Shown: positions 1-12,199 of the stretch, piece by piece
Layout: the number at the start of each line of letters is the position of its first letter
How positions within the stretch are numbered: the first letter of the stretch is position 1
From: Byssochlamys sp. IMV 00236
Lineage: Eukaryota > Ascomycota > Eurotiomycetes > Eurotiales > Thermoascaceae
Assembly: GCA_001931875.2 (NCBI GenBank)
Contig: MSJH02000169.1
Location: 1-24,894, forward strand
DNA length: 24,894 nucleotides
Direction of reading: 5' to 3'
Program-made: the position numbers and the translations under genes
Notes under the pieces: generated by a model
What the model was told of the DNA's origin: nothing
Database searches by the model: none
Seen by the model: only the letters and a program-made list of their open reading frames with translations

Positions 1-105
1 CATAAACTATTTCAAATGGCGCTCGAAACAGGATGGGTTGCTAAGGTACGCGACATACTTTATATAGTCTCCTTATTGTCATGGATACTCACGTATCATG
101 AATGA
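1..105 (+). CDS. Possible 3' end of a gene entering from the left edge
   Basis: An open frame runs from the first base to a TGA at 103-105 and reads HKLFQMALETGWVAK, then a hydrophobic stretch. A GTACGC at 46 could instead be a splice donor ending an exon after ...WVAK. The piece is too short to recognise a family, and an open frame of 34 codons can arise by chance. It is listed only because it touches the window edge. Confidence 0.12.
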   Translation, partial: HKLFQMALETGWVAKVRDILYIVSLLSWILTYHE

Positions 106-895
106 GAGGTATTATCAAATATGTGAGCGACCGAGTAATGAGAAAGGGTGTTGTTAATGAAAAAGAATATGAATACGTGAATACAGGAAAAGGATAAAAA
201 TAAACCTTATATGGAGATAAAATAATAGCCTTAAGATGTGTTTAATGCATATCACTATTCAAATTTGTGAATAAATCTTTATTATTGCAAAGTATAACCA
301 AATTAATCTATTTACTCTATTTAGAAGTAGATTCAGGCTAATTAAGCAGGATAGAGGTATAATGTAAATAAGAAAAGATATTCATTCACGATTGTGTGCA
401 TCAAAATAAACAGGATGTTTGATAAATTTGATTTTATGATTAAACACTGTAGTAACAAATATTAGAATTTCCTTGATCAAACATAATACGAATGATGGAA
501 AATAAAGACACTAACTGTCGACAGCTGTCAACGTTTTTAGCCGTACTTGTGTTCTTTTAGATAGCTTTGAATTTTTAACTTTGAAAAGTTATCGAGACCG
601 CGTCTGATCTGCTCTTCCGATTCCACACTGAAAATAGTAAATATCCTTAAACCGAAATCAAGTCCAGATGCTTTCTCTTCTAGGGCTAACTGTTCAAATT
701 TATAACCGAGAATTCGGTCGAATTATCAGCTGTTTTCATGGCTAAGGAGCGGGGTACAACTTAATATTTGTCTTGACTAATATCAGAGAAGCTCTTGAGC
801 ATCTCAGCTAATTGCGTGTTTGTGAGCAATGTTGTATTTAAAGAGTTTTTTCCCATTAGTTAATGCCATATCCACAGGTTCCAATCAAAGTCCCG
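106..895. other. Non-coding AT-rich stretch
   Basis: No open frame of convincing length and no RNA gene was seen. The only local structure noticed is two overlapping 10-bp perfect palindromes, CTGTCGACAG (515-524) and GACAGCTGTC (520-529). Confidence 0.5.
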
Positions 896-1354
896 TCATG
901 AAAAAAGCAGCTCATATTCTTTGGAGTCCCAAAACACAGTCATAAAGACACTCTCGCAGCCTTTTTCAAGAATGAGGTCTAGCTTTAACTTTTGGCTGTT
1001 GTTGTGTAATAAGCTGATCTGTGTAGAGCGGTGCTTTTGGTTAATTAATTTGAATTCGTTACAAAAATCACAAACAAAATCACTGTCATATTTTGAATAC
1101 ATTCTAAAAACAACTGTGTATAGAAATATAAGAGTTATTTGTGAATGAAAATAGTACGCAGAAATATATCCATTGTTGTGATTTTCAGCCGCACTTATAA
1201 GTCCGTTTTTTGCTAAAAGCTTCACATATTTCATACGGATATTGGCCTTGTGAATAATTGCTTTCTTTTCTTGCTTGTTCATTTTGTGTTGGTAGTTGAA
1301 TGTGACTGTATCAATAAATGATGTTGTATTCAACTTTACATTTATAAAAGACAG
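896..1354 (-). CDS. Orphan open frame, unknown protein or gene remnant
   Basis: The minus strand is open from just below a TAA (1357-1355) to a TGA at 898-896. The first in-frame ATG is at 1282, giving 128 residues (MNKQEKKAIIHKANIRMKYV...). Upstream codons carry no ATG, so either translation starts at 1282 or an upstream exon is missing. The product is basic at its start, has a hydrophobic patch around residues 45-60 (from the ATG) and one CDFC motif that could bind metal only with a partner pair, which is not visible. It resembles no family I recognise. Base composition matches the surrounding AT-rich DNA more than the neighbouring housekeeping genes, so a decayed mobile-element or gene fragment is as likely as a real gene. 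Confidence 0.3.
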   Translation of the reverse strand: MSFINVKLNTTSFIDTVTFNYQHKMNKQEKKAIIHKANIRMKYVKLLAKNGLISAAENHNNGYISAYYFHSQITLIFLYTVVFRMYSKYDSDFVCDFCNEFKLINQKHRSTQISLLHNNSQKLKLDLILEKGCESVFMTVFWDSKEYELLFS

Positions 1355-1646
1355 TTAAGCCGACCACAAGAAAAGAAATGAATATCATTGAACTATTACT
1401 TGAATGAGAGCTTTGTAGGAGAGAGAATCCATGGCTACCATTTGTATCCAATGATGCTAGTAGCCTTATATAATACATGGTAAGCAAATAGAGAGTAAAA
1501 TCTACGTTATAGTATGATGATTTACCTCATTAAGCACGTCAGACCTGCCGATCTGCCTTGAAAATACCATTACTGCTTTTCATATTTAATCTCAGATAAA
1601 TAAAAAAAAAGTTGAGGGTATTTTTTAAGGGGTTCTTATTGTTCAA

Positions 1647-2767
<1,121 letters not shown>

Positions 2768-3610
2768 ATATACAATAAAGAAAATATTAGATAGACATCT
2801 CAGGACATAGCGTTAATCAGCTGCTAATACAGTGTCAATTTTTCCGGTTAGAGTAAGGAAGAGCTTTAGATTTATTGGTTGGTTGTCATTTTGAACAGGA
2901 GGAATATTTGCTATAGCAGATATATTATATCTCTACAGTCATGAAATACCATTCACGTTCTTCACTACTTCTTGTCCACTGATTGCTAGTTTTTACTTTG
3001 TTGACTGAATTGGAAAAGAAATAAAAGCATATATGGAAGTTTGGCATTCAATTGTGTATAAACTCTATAATGCTTGTGACATCTGATAGATGGTCGTACA
3101 CTTGTTCCTTTATCACTAGTGAAACAGAGGATGCTACTTTGTCCTTTTTTATTACACATGGTGTCTTTCTTTTGGCAATAGATTATCTCTATATTTGCTA
3201 AAAAAAAGTTGCAGTGCTCATTTGCTACAAGAGTCAATCAGATGCATTATAAAATTAAAGCAAGAACATATTTAGATATTTTTGCCCTTAATTCTCTTAA
3301 GCAAAGGGTGTTTTTTGAAATTCAATGGTGTTCAGTCATTATTCTCCATTGATACTCATCAAGAAGTAGTCTTTGGTATTAGAACTTTAAGAGCATAAAT
3401 TTACTTTGTTATCATGAGTACTTTTTTAAATCAGACAAAAATAAACCTCTACATCGAGCTGTCATGAACCATAAGAAGGCAAAAATTCCGGGTCGGACAT
3501 TCAATCGACGCTCCCACTGCTTTGCCCACCCTTTGCTCCTGCTCTATTGTTCGATGACAAAGCCAACCCCGTCCTCTCTGATAATCTTCTTTTGAAAATA
3601 TCTCGCTATA
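2768..3610. other. Intergenic region and RPS23 promoter
   Basis: This holds the URA6 3' flank and, from roughly 3440, the pyrimidine-rich leader of the ribosomal protein gene. No convincing gene was found: a minus-strand open frame at 2986-3237 has no recognisable protein character. No tRNA-like or snoRNA-like element was identified. Confidence 0.5.
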
Positions 3611-4354
3611 ATGGGTAAGGGCTAGACTACATAGTTATCAGAAAGCATATGTTGTATATACTAGAAAGACAAGGGGGAAAAAAGAGCTTTTGGATTAGAC
3701 AGTGGAAATGTATGGATATATATAATGGATGGATGGGAAATATTGGATATTACAAGCTGAGTAATACATGTGCGTAGTGAGAATCATGGAAATGCTTACA
3801 TGTCTACATCAACAAATGAAAATACCTCTCCTCTCCCTTGGATTTTAGTATATAGAACCAACTCATGCTATTCTGGAAATTAAGGCACAATTTGCTGATT
3901 ATATACCTGTATACTTTTAGGTAAGGGACAACCTAGAGGTTTGAACGCTGCTCGTAAGCTTCGTATTCACCGCCGTGATCAACGTTGGGCCGATAAACAA
4001 TACAAAAAGAGAGCTCTTGGAACCGCTTACCGCTCATCTCCTTTCGGTGGTTCTTCTCACGCCAAGGGTATCGTTCTCGAAAAGATTGGTGTCGAAGCCA
4101 AGCAACCTAACTCTGCCATTCGTAAGTGTGTTCGTGTTCAACTTATCAAGAACGGTAAGAAGGTCACTGCCTTCGTCCCCAATGACGGTTGTTTGAACTA
4201 TGTTGACGAAAACGACGAAGTTTTGATTGCCGGTTTCGGTCGTAAGGGTCGTGCTGTTGGTGATATTCCTGGTGTTCGTTTCAAGATTGTTAAGGTCGCT
4301 GGTGTCTCCCTCCTTGCTTTGTACAAGGAAAAGAAGGAAAAGCCCAGATCTTAA
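3611..4354 (+). CDS. RPS23: 40S ribosomal protein S23 (uS12)
   Basis: Two exons, 3611-3614 (ATG plus one base) and 3921-4354, encode 145 residues, the exact length expected for eukaryotic S23. The product reads [16 protein letters not shown], then continues through the near-invariant [24 protein letters not shown] and ends [14 protein letters not shown]. It sits at the decoding centre of the small subunit. Pro64 in KQPNSAI is the residue hydroxylated in other eukaryotes. The start is fixed by homology: only joining ATGG to GTAAGG after the TTTTAG acceptor restores MGKG. The intron (3615-3920) is 306 nt, far longer than the 48-78 nt introns of its neighbours. Codon use in the exon is strongly biased (many GGT, AAG, GTC, CGT), as expected for a highly expressed gene. 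If unspliced, translation would stop at TAG after MGKG. Confidence 0.97.
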
Positions 4355-4614
4355 GATATCATCCTTGTGTTTATTATTATTTGTATAAAAGAGTAATTTT
4401 GCTGTGTACAAAAGTGTCAGACTCTCTTTTCCAGCAACTTCGACAAGCTATTTTTAACGGAGTTGAGATTTATTTGATTTTACATCATTTCATTGGTTTA
4501 AAACATATCGAATGCTGTGGAACTTTATCATTTTGCATATATATAATATGCCTTCACTTTTTCGTAATTCTATTTCTCTTTCTCTCACTTTTTTGATATA
4601 AACTACTTTAGAAG

Positions 4615-5741
4615 ATGGGTAAAGACTACTATGCAATCCTTGGCGTTCCAAGAGATGCGGATGACGAAACAATAAAGAAAGCTTACCGTAAATTAGGCAA
4701 GTATCTACATGCTATTAAAATAAGCGTATTATTAACTTCTTTATAGCCTTAAAGTGGCATCCTGATAGAAATAAAGATAAAGCTGACGTTGCACATGCTA
4801 AATTTCAAGAAATTGGTGAAGCTTATGAAGTACTAAGTGATAAAAACAAGCGTGCCATCTTTGATCAATATGGTGAAGAAGGTCTCAAAGGTGGTGCACC
4901 ACCACCGGGCGCTGATGGAGGTGCTGGTGGATTTGGCGGCTTCCCTGGTGGAACGTTCCACTTCTCGACGAGTGGTGGGCCCGGCGGAGGTTTCCGCCCG
5001 TCCGATGCTGAAGACATATTCAAACACTTTTTTGCTTCCTTTGGTGGTGGAGGCATGGATGAAGGCTTTGGCGGTATGGGTGGTATGGGTGGTATGCCTG
5101 GTGGATTTTCATTTAGCTCAGGCGGTATGCCCGGCATGGGTGGCGGTTTCCGTCGCAGTGGCTTCAGACAGCAACAACAGCAAGCTCAAGAACCAGAAAA
5201 ACCACCGGCTATCAAGCGTCCTTTCCCGGTATCATTAGAAGATCTCTACAAGGGATGCACAAAGCGATTAAAGGTAACACGTAAATTACGCGATGGAGCA
5301 ACAGGTCGACCCGTTCAAACAGATAAGATCCTGACGATCAATGTCAAGCCGGGCTGGAAAGCAGGCACAAAGATCAGATTCCCAGGCGAAGGAGATGAAC
5401 TTGAGAATGGTACAACACAAGATATCGAGTTTGTCTTGGAAGAAAAGCCTCATCCTGTGTTTAAACGAGAAGGAGACAATTTGCGCATGACAATACAACT
5501 GACTCTAGTCGAAGCTTTGACCGGCTTCCAAAAGAAGATCAAGACTTTGGACGATCGTACGTTGAGCGTTAATAACACCAAATCAGTTGTTCAACCTGGA
5601 CAAGAATCTCGCGTTGCAGGCGAAGGCATGCCAAATTCAAAGACAGGCAAAAAGGGTGACCTAATAATTACATATGAAGTCAAATTCCCCACTTCCTTAT
5701 CGGATGATCAAAAGCAGCAATTGAAACAGATTCTTGCTTAA
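4615..5741 (+). CDS. SIS1: Class II DnaJ (Hsp40) co-chaperone, Sis1/DNAJB1-like
   Basis: Two exons, 4615-4696 and 4747-5741, encode 358 residues. The N-terminal J domain (1-70) begins [20 protein letters not shown] and carries the HPD motif at 32-34 that stimulates Hsp70 ATPase. A Gly/Phe- and Gly/Met-rich linker follows (about 75-155, with [12 protein letters not shown] and a short Q run), then the two beta-sandwich substrate-binding domains (about 175-340: [37 protein letters not shown]) and a C-terminal dimerisation tail. The CxxCxGxG zinc modules of class I proteins are absent, so it is class II, as are Sis1 and DNAJB1. It should act in the cytosol or nucleus with Hsp70. The intron uses a GC donor (GCAAGT at 4697), since the nearby GT gives a frameshift. 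It converges with the downstream synthetase gene, 153 bp apart. Confidence 0.95.
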
Positions 5742-5894
5742 ATGTAGCTTCTGTTTATAATGTATTTTTGTATACTTTATGCGAACCTTTTAAACACACA
5801 TGTATATATTTTAATATTATATAAACTTTTTTCTTTTTCTTATTTTCCTTCTATACAAAAACTTTGTACTTTTTATTATATTACATCATTCTTT

Positions 5895-8239
5895 TTAATT
5901 GTTGGCTTTGGATGCCATGGAGGCAGCTTTACCATCAGGGATACGGATAAAGTGAGCAGGTTCAGTAGTAGTGGCAACGGAGTCCAAGATAAAGTATCCC
6001 TTACGCTCAAATTGGATAATATCGCCCTTCTTTAATTGTTTAATGTTTCCATCCGCTAAGGCAGGGTATTTAAATTCACTTTGAGGTGTAACAAGATCCT
6101 TGACATCATCGCCTTCTTCAACCTTCTTCTTTGTAATCAAATAATCGTAATCAACCAAGAGAACATCTGTGGCGTCTTCATCAGCAGCTAACCAAGTGAG
6201 CTTCTTCTTGGTCTTTTTGAAATCACCTTCAAGGTGAAGTTCTAACTCAACATCTGTGGCCAGGCCTTGGTCATCCTTAGTCACCTTGCGAACAAAGACA
6301 TTTCCCCAATCCATGAGGGTGATTTCTTCACCTTCTTCCAAGGTCTTGACATCATCTTGGTCCAAGTAGATCTTGGGGCCATAGTGTGTCTTCTTCTTGC
6401 CCAGGCTGGGATTCTTCTTGTGAACGAGAACTTCCTTGACTTCGACAGGTGCGTCCTTGACGTGACAGACGACAACGCCTTCTTTGACAACAGATGTATA
6501 TCGTGGGGCAATAGGGTCAATGACCTTCTTGTTTAAAGCCCAGAGTTTGTCCCACTCGAGCATCAAGGTGTTTTGAGAGGCACCTTGCATGAGAATGTAC
6601 TGCTTCAGAGCTTCAATAGTCATACCACGACGGCGAATACCACGAACAGTAGGGAAACGAGGATCATCCCAACCAGAGACGAAACCTTGATCGACAAACC
6701 AAGTGAGCTTTCTCTTGGACAAGAGGGTGTACACAAAGTTAATTCGGCTAAAGTCCCAGATCTTGACGTGACGGAGACCAAGAGCGTTGAGCATCCATTC
6801 ATACTGAACGTTACGATCACGGTATTCGTTCGTTCTCAAAGCGTGAGTAACACCTTCGATAGAGTCAACAACAGGACAGGCAAAGTCATAGGTAGGGTAA
6901 ACCTTCCATTTGTCACCGGTGTAATGGTGAGGTGTCAAGTTACAACGATAGATCACAGGGTCACGCATGGTACCATTAGGACTGGCATAGTCAATCTTTG
7001 CACGCAGGCAGTTCTTTTGACCTTCCTCAGAGCCCTTTCTCATCTCTTCGAATCGACGCAAGTTTTCATCAATCGAGTTATCACGGCATTTGGAAGGAAT
7101 GCGAGCAGTACGTTGTTCACGCATGGTTGCTTGGTCAGTATCATCACAGTAAGCTTTACCTTCCTTGATCATCTTTACTGCCATTTCGTACATTTGGTCA
7201 AAATAGTCGGAAGTGTGAGTGACGACAGATGAGTCAACGCCGATCAGTGCCAGATCCTCCTTGATTGATTCTTCAAATTCTGTCTTTTCTTTGCTAGGGT
7301 TAGTATCATCAAAACGGATGATCAATTTTCCTTTGTATGTCTCGGCAAAGTATTGGTTGAGTAAGGCAGCTTTGGCGTGGCCGATATGAAGATAACCGGA
7401 GGGCTCAGGAGGGAAACGGGTGCAGACTTTACCCATTTCGGCCTCTGTGAGACCAATATCAAATTTGCCTTGATCGGCAGCTTTGTTCTACAGATAGAGT
7501 AAATATCACCCTATTTATCGTGAATGGACATGCTTACCTTGCTAGATTTATCTTGCTTTTGAACAGCGGTTAAGGCATATTCAGCAGCATCAAATGATAA
7601 AATGTGTTCATACCAACGAACAAGATAGGCTCCAAGTGTCTCTTTCTTGGTCTTGATGATACGAGCAAAGACAGGAGAGGCACGTAAAGCACCCCACACA
7701 GCGAAATCAGCTGCGGTAACCTTGTAACCAGTAATGTAGGAGCGAAGTGTCAAATGCTTGTTGAGCTTTTTGTAGCTGACATCCAAGGCCTTGAAATCAG
7801 TGGTGGATAATTCGGATTCGACGACATCGAGCCATTGGTCGACCAGGGTGCAGGTCAGGGCATCTTTTACATCGTACAAACCTGCTTCGGGGTGAAGACG
7901 AGTCAAAAGACGGATGATGGCGTTGGTTGTTTCATAAGTTTCACTTTATCCCCAAGAAAAAGAGAATGAGATACATTCATAATAGTCAATTTTCTCTCTT
8001 TTTGCTTACCCGTTATGACTAATAGAGGCAGCAGGCTTTGAAGCACCTTCAAGGTTCTTTACATCACGCAATTCGACATTGACTGATCCTTCTTTGACAG
8101 AGTTGATATAGCTTGCTACAGCAAGTACGCCTACACATATAGACATTAAGTCACCTGCTTCTTTTATATAAGGTACTCATTTTTTACCATAGCTAAAAGG
8201 AGATGCTTTAGCAGCAACAACAAGTTGAATAGGGCTCAT
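5895..8239 (-). CDS. GUS1: Cytosolic glutamyl-tRNA synthetase
   Basis: Four exons in transcription order, 8239-8188, 8130-8010, 7943-7538 and 7487-5895, encode 723 residues (yeast Gus1 is of similar size). It charges tRNA-Glu with glutamate. Residues 1-about 200 form a GST-like domain (MSPIQLVVAAKASPFSYG..., later SYITGYKVTAADFAVWGALR), used in other fungi for docking to Arc1-type partners. The class I catalytic domain starts at about 211 with TRFPPEPSGYLHIGHAKAAL, the HIGH box being HIGH at 227-230. The KMSKS-type loop is LLSKRKL around 450. The C-terminal third is the anticodon-binding beta-barrel typical of eukaryotic/archaeal GluRS/GlnRS. The GST-like domain and overall pattern favour GluRS over GlnRS. 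Introns are 57, 66 and 50 nt with canonical ends. It shares a 164-bp region with the divergent gene at 8404. Confidence 0.95.
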
Positions 8240-8403
8240 ATTCAAAAGGGTTATTTTTCTTTTCTGACCTGAAAAAAATATTTATAGAAGGAGAGTGACT
8301 TGCTTTTGACTCATGTTGCCCCTTTTGACATTCATTCAATTATGCCTTCAGCCAATCTTTTTTTTTGTTTTTTGTTTTTTGTTTCTTTTTGTTTCTTTTA
8401 TTA
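8240..8403. promoter_or_regulatory. Short divergent promoter region between GUS1 and the gene at 8404
   Basis: Only 164 bp separate the two divergent start codons. The right half is a T-rich tract (repeated TTTTTGTTTTTTG units at about 8358-8398), a typical nucleosome-depleting poly(dA:dT) element in fungal promoters. No specific factor site was recognised. Confidence 0.4.
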
Positions 8404-8760
8404 ATGAATCCACTTGATCTAAGTAAATTTTCAATATCTTCCGATGAAGAAAAGCTGACACAGGAATTAAAAGACACACACCTTGCTCTCAAAAAGACAC
8501 TTCCTATGTTTTCAATAGAAGAAAACAAGACGACAAAACAAGAGACACAATACTTACCACAGCCCACTTGTAATGACAAGGACGACGGCTGGGGCGAAGG
8601 ACCTCCTTCGTATACAGCGATATTACAAGGAACTTATTTTGGCTTCAACTCAGTATTGCATAATTCAACCATTAAAAAAGACAATTCAACCGCAGCACAA
8701 GAAGCGTTCAGCCGCTTTAAAGATAAGCCTGTGTCATTCACAAGTCATCTGAATAAATAA
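8404..8760 (+). CDS. Small acidic protein of unknown function with a PPSY motif
   Basis: A single exon encodes 118 residues, MNPLDLSKFSISSDEEKLTQ to ...FTSHLNK. ATG 8404 is preferred over any upstream non-ATG codon because the frame before it is low-complexity Phe/Leu from the poly-T promoter. The first half is charged and probably disordered. The middle carries DDGWGEGPPSYTAILQGTYF, and PPSY fits the PPxY class of WW-domain ligands, as used by Rsp5/Nedd4 ubiquitin-ligase adaptors. No transmembrane segment, signal peptide or zinc site is visible. An AATAAATAAA follows directly on the stop as a likely poly(A) signal. The stop is only 21 bp from the convergent SEC24 stop. Function is unknown. 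The codon pattern and signal placement make it look like a real gene. Confidence 0.6.
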   Translation: MNPLDLSKFSISSDEEKLTQELKDTHLALKKTLPMFSIEENKTTKQETQYLPQPTCNDKDDGWGEGPPSYTAILQGTYFGFNSVLHNSTIKKDNSTAAQEAFSRFKDKPVSFTSHLNK

Positions 8761-8781
8761 ATATATGTATATCTTTTATTG

Positions 8782-11700
8782 TTAATTGTTCAGTCTCTTC
8801 ATTTCTTCCTGAATCTTGCGATGTAAAACACACATGTAATCAACATAAGTTTGGACTTCTGCGTTGCGATCCTCAGACATCCAAGTAGAGAATAAGAATT
8901 CGACTGCATCCTTTTCTTGACGAACGATAACAAGCCTCAGATACTTTTCTCTCTGAGATTGTAGCTGTCTGATGATATGATGAATCTTTTGTGATAAATC
9001 TGTATTGAATGCAGGTAAAGCAATCTAATAAAAGTGTCAGATATGTTTGTCATTGTTATTCCGTTCTATTACCATATTTGGATCTATTTGATCCAATGTT
9101 GATATTCCAAACACCTCTTGTAAGAAATTCTGTGATATTTTCTGACCAAGCCAAAAGAATAAACTTGAGCCAGTATCTATTGTATATTAATATGTGCTTT
9201 TTATATATCATTTTTGATACAAGACTTACCAACAAGATAGGCTCCATCTGCCTCTAATCGCTCATACGATGTGCGTATCATGCAAGGTAGTTTGACTTGT
9301 CCTTTCATATCAACTGCTCCATCTTCTGGGCGCAATTTGTGTAGTGCAAACATTCTAGGATATAATGTCCACACTAACTCTGTAACGCTTAGTGAATTAA
9401 ATAGGCTCATACCAGCTGCTCTTGTATCAATGTTCATATCAATGCCCACTACATGAAAAAAAAAGAACAGTTGGCATAACTCCTATTAAACTCTCTATTT
9501 GTTTCTTACCTCCTCTCAGCACTGTCGATCGAATGGCACCGTGTACATAGACAGGAAGCAGCTTGAAGGCCTCGGGTAAAATCAATTGACCAGGCGATGT
9601 AGAAGAAGCACAATTGTTACGATAGGCTGTTAGAATGTCTACACAGGTATCTGTTAATTTAGAGTGAATCTCCTTTCTATTCTTCTGGAGGAGATTAAAG
9701 ATAGCCTGCCTCAACACCACGCTCATTGTAGCATCCACATCGCCGTAACGGAAGACGTCCGATATTTGTGAGGTAACAGTCAAGTGAAGATTGTGTACAC
9801 GTACACGACGTCTGCCATCCCGTGTGGTATAGAGCAAAGCACACTGGAACGAGGCTCCGCGATTAAGATCTAGTTTACCATCGTGCTTCATCACAGCTAC
9901 AAGAGCCTTGTCTTCGTCTATACCTGCCAGATCCACATCGGTATAAGTGCTCATGTGGCATGCACCATAGTGATCCATGACTTGTAATCCGTCAGAACAT
10001 CGAACACGGAGCACACCATCGAACCCTGTCTCTCGGTGAAGATCGTGATTCAGCTGGTAAAGCACGCTGTACTTGTCGCCCAATTTAAATCCAGGATAAT
10101 AGCGCAGATCTCCCCCTGTCAGATGTGATACTATACGGACGGTAGATAGATCCATATACTGAGATGGGAAGACCCATGTGTTGACACAGACACCATTCTT
10201 TACACACTCCTCTCCAAGTTGCTTGTATTTGTCGCTTTGTGGGGTTATCAAGTTCTTTTCCTTTTCTGTACCATACAGCGATTTATCATCACGAGGCTTC
10301 AACGCGTCAGGACCATAGTTGGGAAGGCATGTTTGGAAAATATAGAGATGGCCACCTGTTTCTTTCTATAATGGAGCTGTGAGCAAATTTAATATACATA
10401 AAGAATTCGGCTTACCAGTGCTTGGAGACCTCCTCGTACAGCAGATGTATATACAGATTCTGGCCTTATGGTATCTTTAAACATGTGTGGCAACGTATCC
10501 AGCAGTTCTATAATAACATTTCTACAAAATAACTGTTAGCGCTCAAGCAACAACAACTATCATTACTTACTTGGATTCTGTAGGATCGACCAAGAATCCA
10601 TCTTGAAGAGGTACAAACATGTCTGCAATATCAGAAACAACAAGCATTTGAGCACTTGACAAGGAAGCCTAATGCTTTTGTTAGTCACATCGCCTCTTTC
10701 TCTCTCTCTTCTCTTTAATAATTACCGATAAATTATAAAACTGAACATCCTTGTCAAATGTGATTATACCAATTCGATTCTTCACCTTTGCATTTCCATG
10801 TTCATCATATAATGCTGTCTTTATTCCTTCACACACCGCTTGAAGCATACCACTCTGAATGGCCAAGACGGAGGCATCAATGGCAAAGACATACGTCAAC
10901 GGAGCAGGTTGTCTGGTAGAGTAATACTCCTTAGGTACTTCAAATTCAACCGTTCCATATCGTAACTCGGGTCGCTCATTCGCATCGATACGTCGACCGG
11001 ACATATCGATATTGGCAAAATACCAAGACGGCACTTCATTCAGATGCGCACAGACATTACATTCAAATCTAGATCCCCCATGAGTGAATTGGCACCAGGG
11101 GTTGATGTAAGCTCGACAACGGCTGCATCTGATCGGTCCATCTGGTCCATGATCTACGACCTGCACAGGTACTTCCTCAGGTTTATTCTTGGCTAAAGGT
11201 TGAATCACTAAACCCAATGGTAGTTTAGACTTGTCAGCGAGTTCTTTGCTGAATGATATACGATCCATGGTTGAACGCATAAAACGTGGGCTACAGTTTC
11301 CTAATGAATGTCATCCATTGAGTCTTTCTTGTGATTTCTGCTTTTTTTTTTACCTTGATCCAACGCAATAAACTGAGTTGTTGCGAGTGGTACACGGTCT
11401 CTTTCTAATGTGCCAAAGAACTTGCCTTCAAATATCTCCTGATCTTGCTCCCTTACTTGAACCGGAGCGGGCATTTGATCAGGATCAATTCTGGGTCGAG
11501 GTTGGGTAGGTGGCCGAAGCTCGGGAGGTAAAGGTTGTTCTGAGTGAGTGTAGGGGGCGTTGGTATAGCCTACACCAGCAGCAGCAGATGCATGAGGCCG
11601 AATGTGTGATGATGTTCCTTGTAAAGGTGGCTGAAGACTGTTTGGCCAAGGACCTTTCTGTGGAACAGGTGGAGTAGCTGTCGTGCTGGTAAGTTCGGGA

Positions 11701-12199
11701 TTCATTGCATAGACACGACGTGGCTTGCTATGAATGGTTCCTTGTTGTGGCTACAGTTTAATGATGAGTTTTGGAGGCTCCTCCTTTTTATAAGTGACAG
11801 TTGATTACCTGTGGCTGTAAGTTTAAATTTTGCATAGGTGATATCAAGTTGGTTTGTGCCATGGGCTGTTGTTGTTGTTGTTGCATGGGAGAAGCCATTG
11901 GTTGTTGAGGTGAGCTTATTGGTCTCACCATAGGCTGAGAGATGGGCGGTCTTTGCTGTGGATGAGGAGCCATAGATGGTCGAGGATTCATCATTGGTGG
12001 TCTTTGTCCTGGAGGTACAGGTGCTGTTCCTATAACGGGTGGCATAGGAGGTCGCATTGGTCTTATTGGCTGTTGTGTGGTTGGCCTAATAGGTGCTCCT
12101 TTTTTTTATTATTATATATTTCGCGTGCATTTTATAAATATAAAAGAATATCTTACCATTAGCCACTTGAACAGGTCGAATGGGTGGATTGGAAGCCAT
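8782..12199 (-). CDS. SEC24: COPII coat cargo adaptor SEC24
   Basis: Ten exons in transcription order: 12199-12157, 12098-11809, 11750-11354, 11300-10726, 10668-10571, 10521-10416, 10365-9510, 9448-9230, 9176-9073, 9024-8782 (2931 nt, 976 aa). Sec24 binds Sec23 and selects cargo into ER-derived COPII vesicles. The first 220 or so residues are a disordered Pro/Gln-rich segment with repeated IRP units. Then ALDQGNCSPRFMRSTM leads into the zinc finger (C302, C305, C324, C327 in IRCSRCRAY...FECNVC), the trunk domain (TYVFAIDASVLAIQSG...), beta-barrel, helical region and a C-terminal gelsolin-like module (DTGSSLFFWLGQKISQNFLQ...) ending EEMKRLNN. Order and length match Sec24 rather than Sec23, which has a different finger context. 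Introns are 48-61 nt with GT-AG ends. The small first coding exon (43 nt) gives MASNPPIRPVQVAN. Confidence 0.95.

Noticed and set aside
515..529. Overlapping palindromes CTGTCGACAG and GACAGCTGTC
   Set aside because: Short palindromes without flanking repeats or a nearby gene start. Not enough for a binding-site or insertion-scar call.
611..621. GCTCTTCCGAT, identical to part of a common sequencing adapter
   Set aside because: Only 11 bases match and the next bases diverge (TC instead of CT). The flanks do not match adapter sequence, so chance is the simplest explanation.
838..900. GGTTCCAATCA resembling a tRNA B box
   Set aside because: No matching A box, acceptor stem or cloverleaf can be drawn around it.
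2986..3237. 83-codon minus-strand frame between URA6 and RPS23
   Set aside because: No start context, splice support or protein-like pattern; composition equals the surrounding intergenic DNA.
4034..4411. Minus-strand 125-codon frame over RPS23
   Set aside because: Antisense shadow of a highly codon-biased ribosomal protein gene.
4865..5137. Proline-rich minus-strand frame antisense to the DnaJ gene
   Set aside because: It is the mirror image of the Gly/Phe-rich linker (GGN codons read as CCN on the other strand). No independent support.
6573..7232. 219-codon plus-strand open frame within GUS1
   Set aside because: It is exactly antisense to the catalytic domain of glutamyl-tRNA synthetase. 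Its openness follows from the biased codon use of that gene, and the product has no family character.
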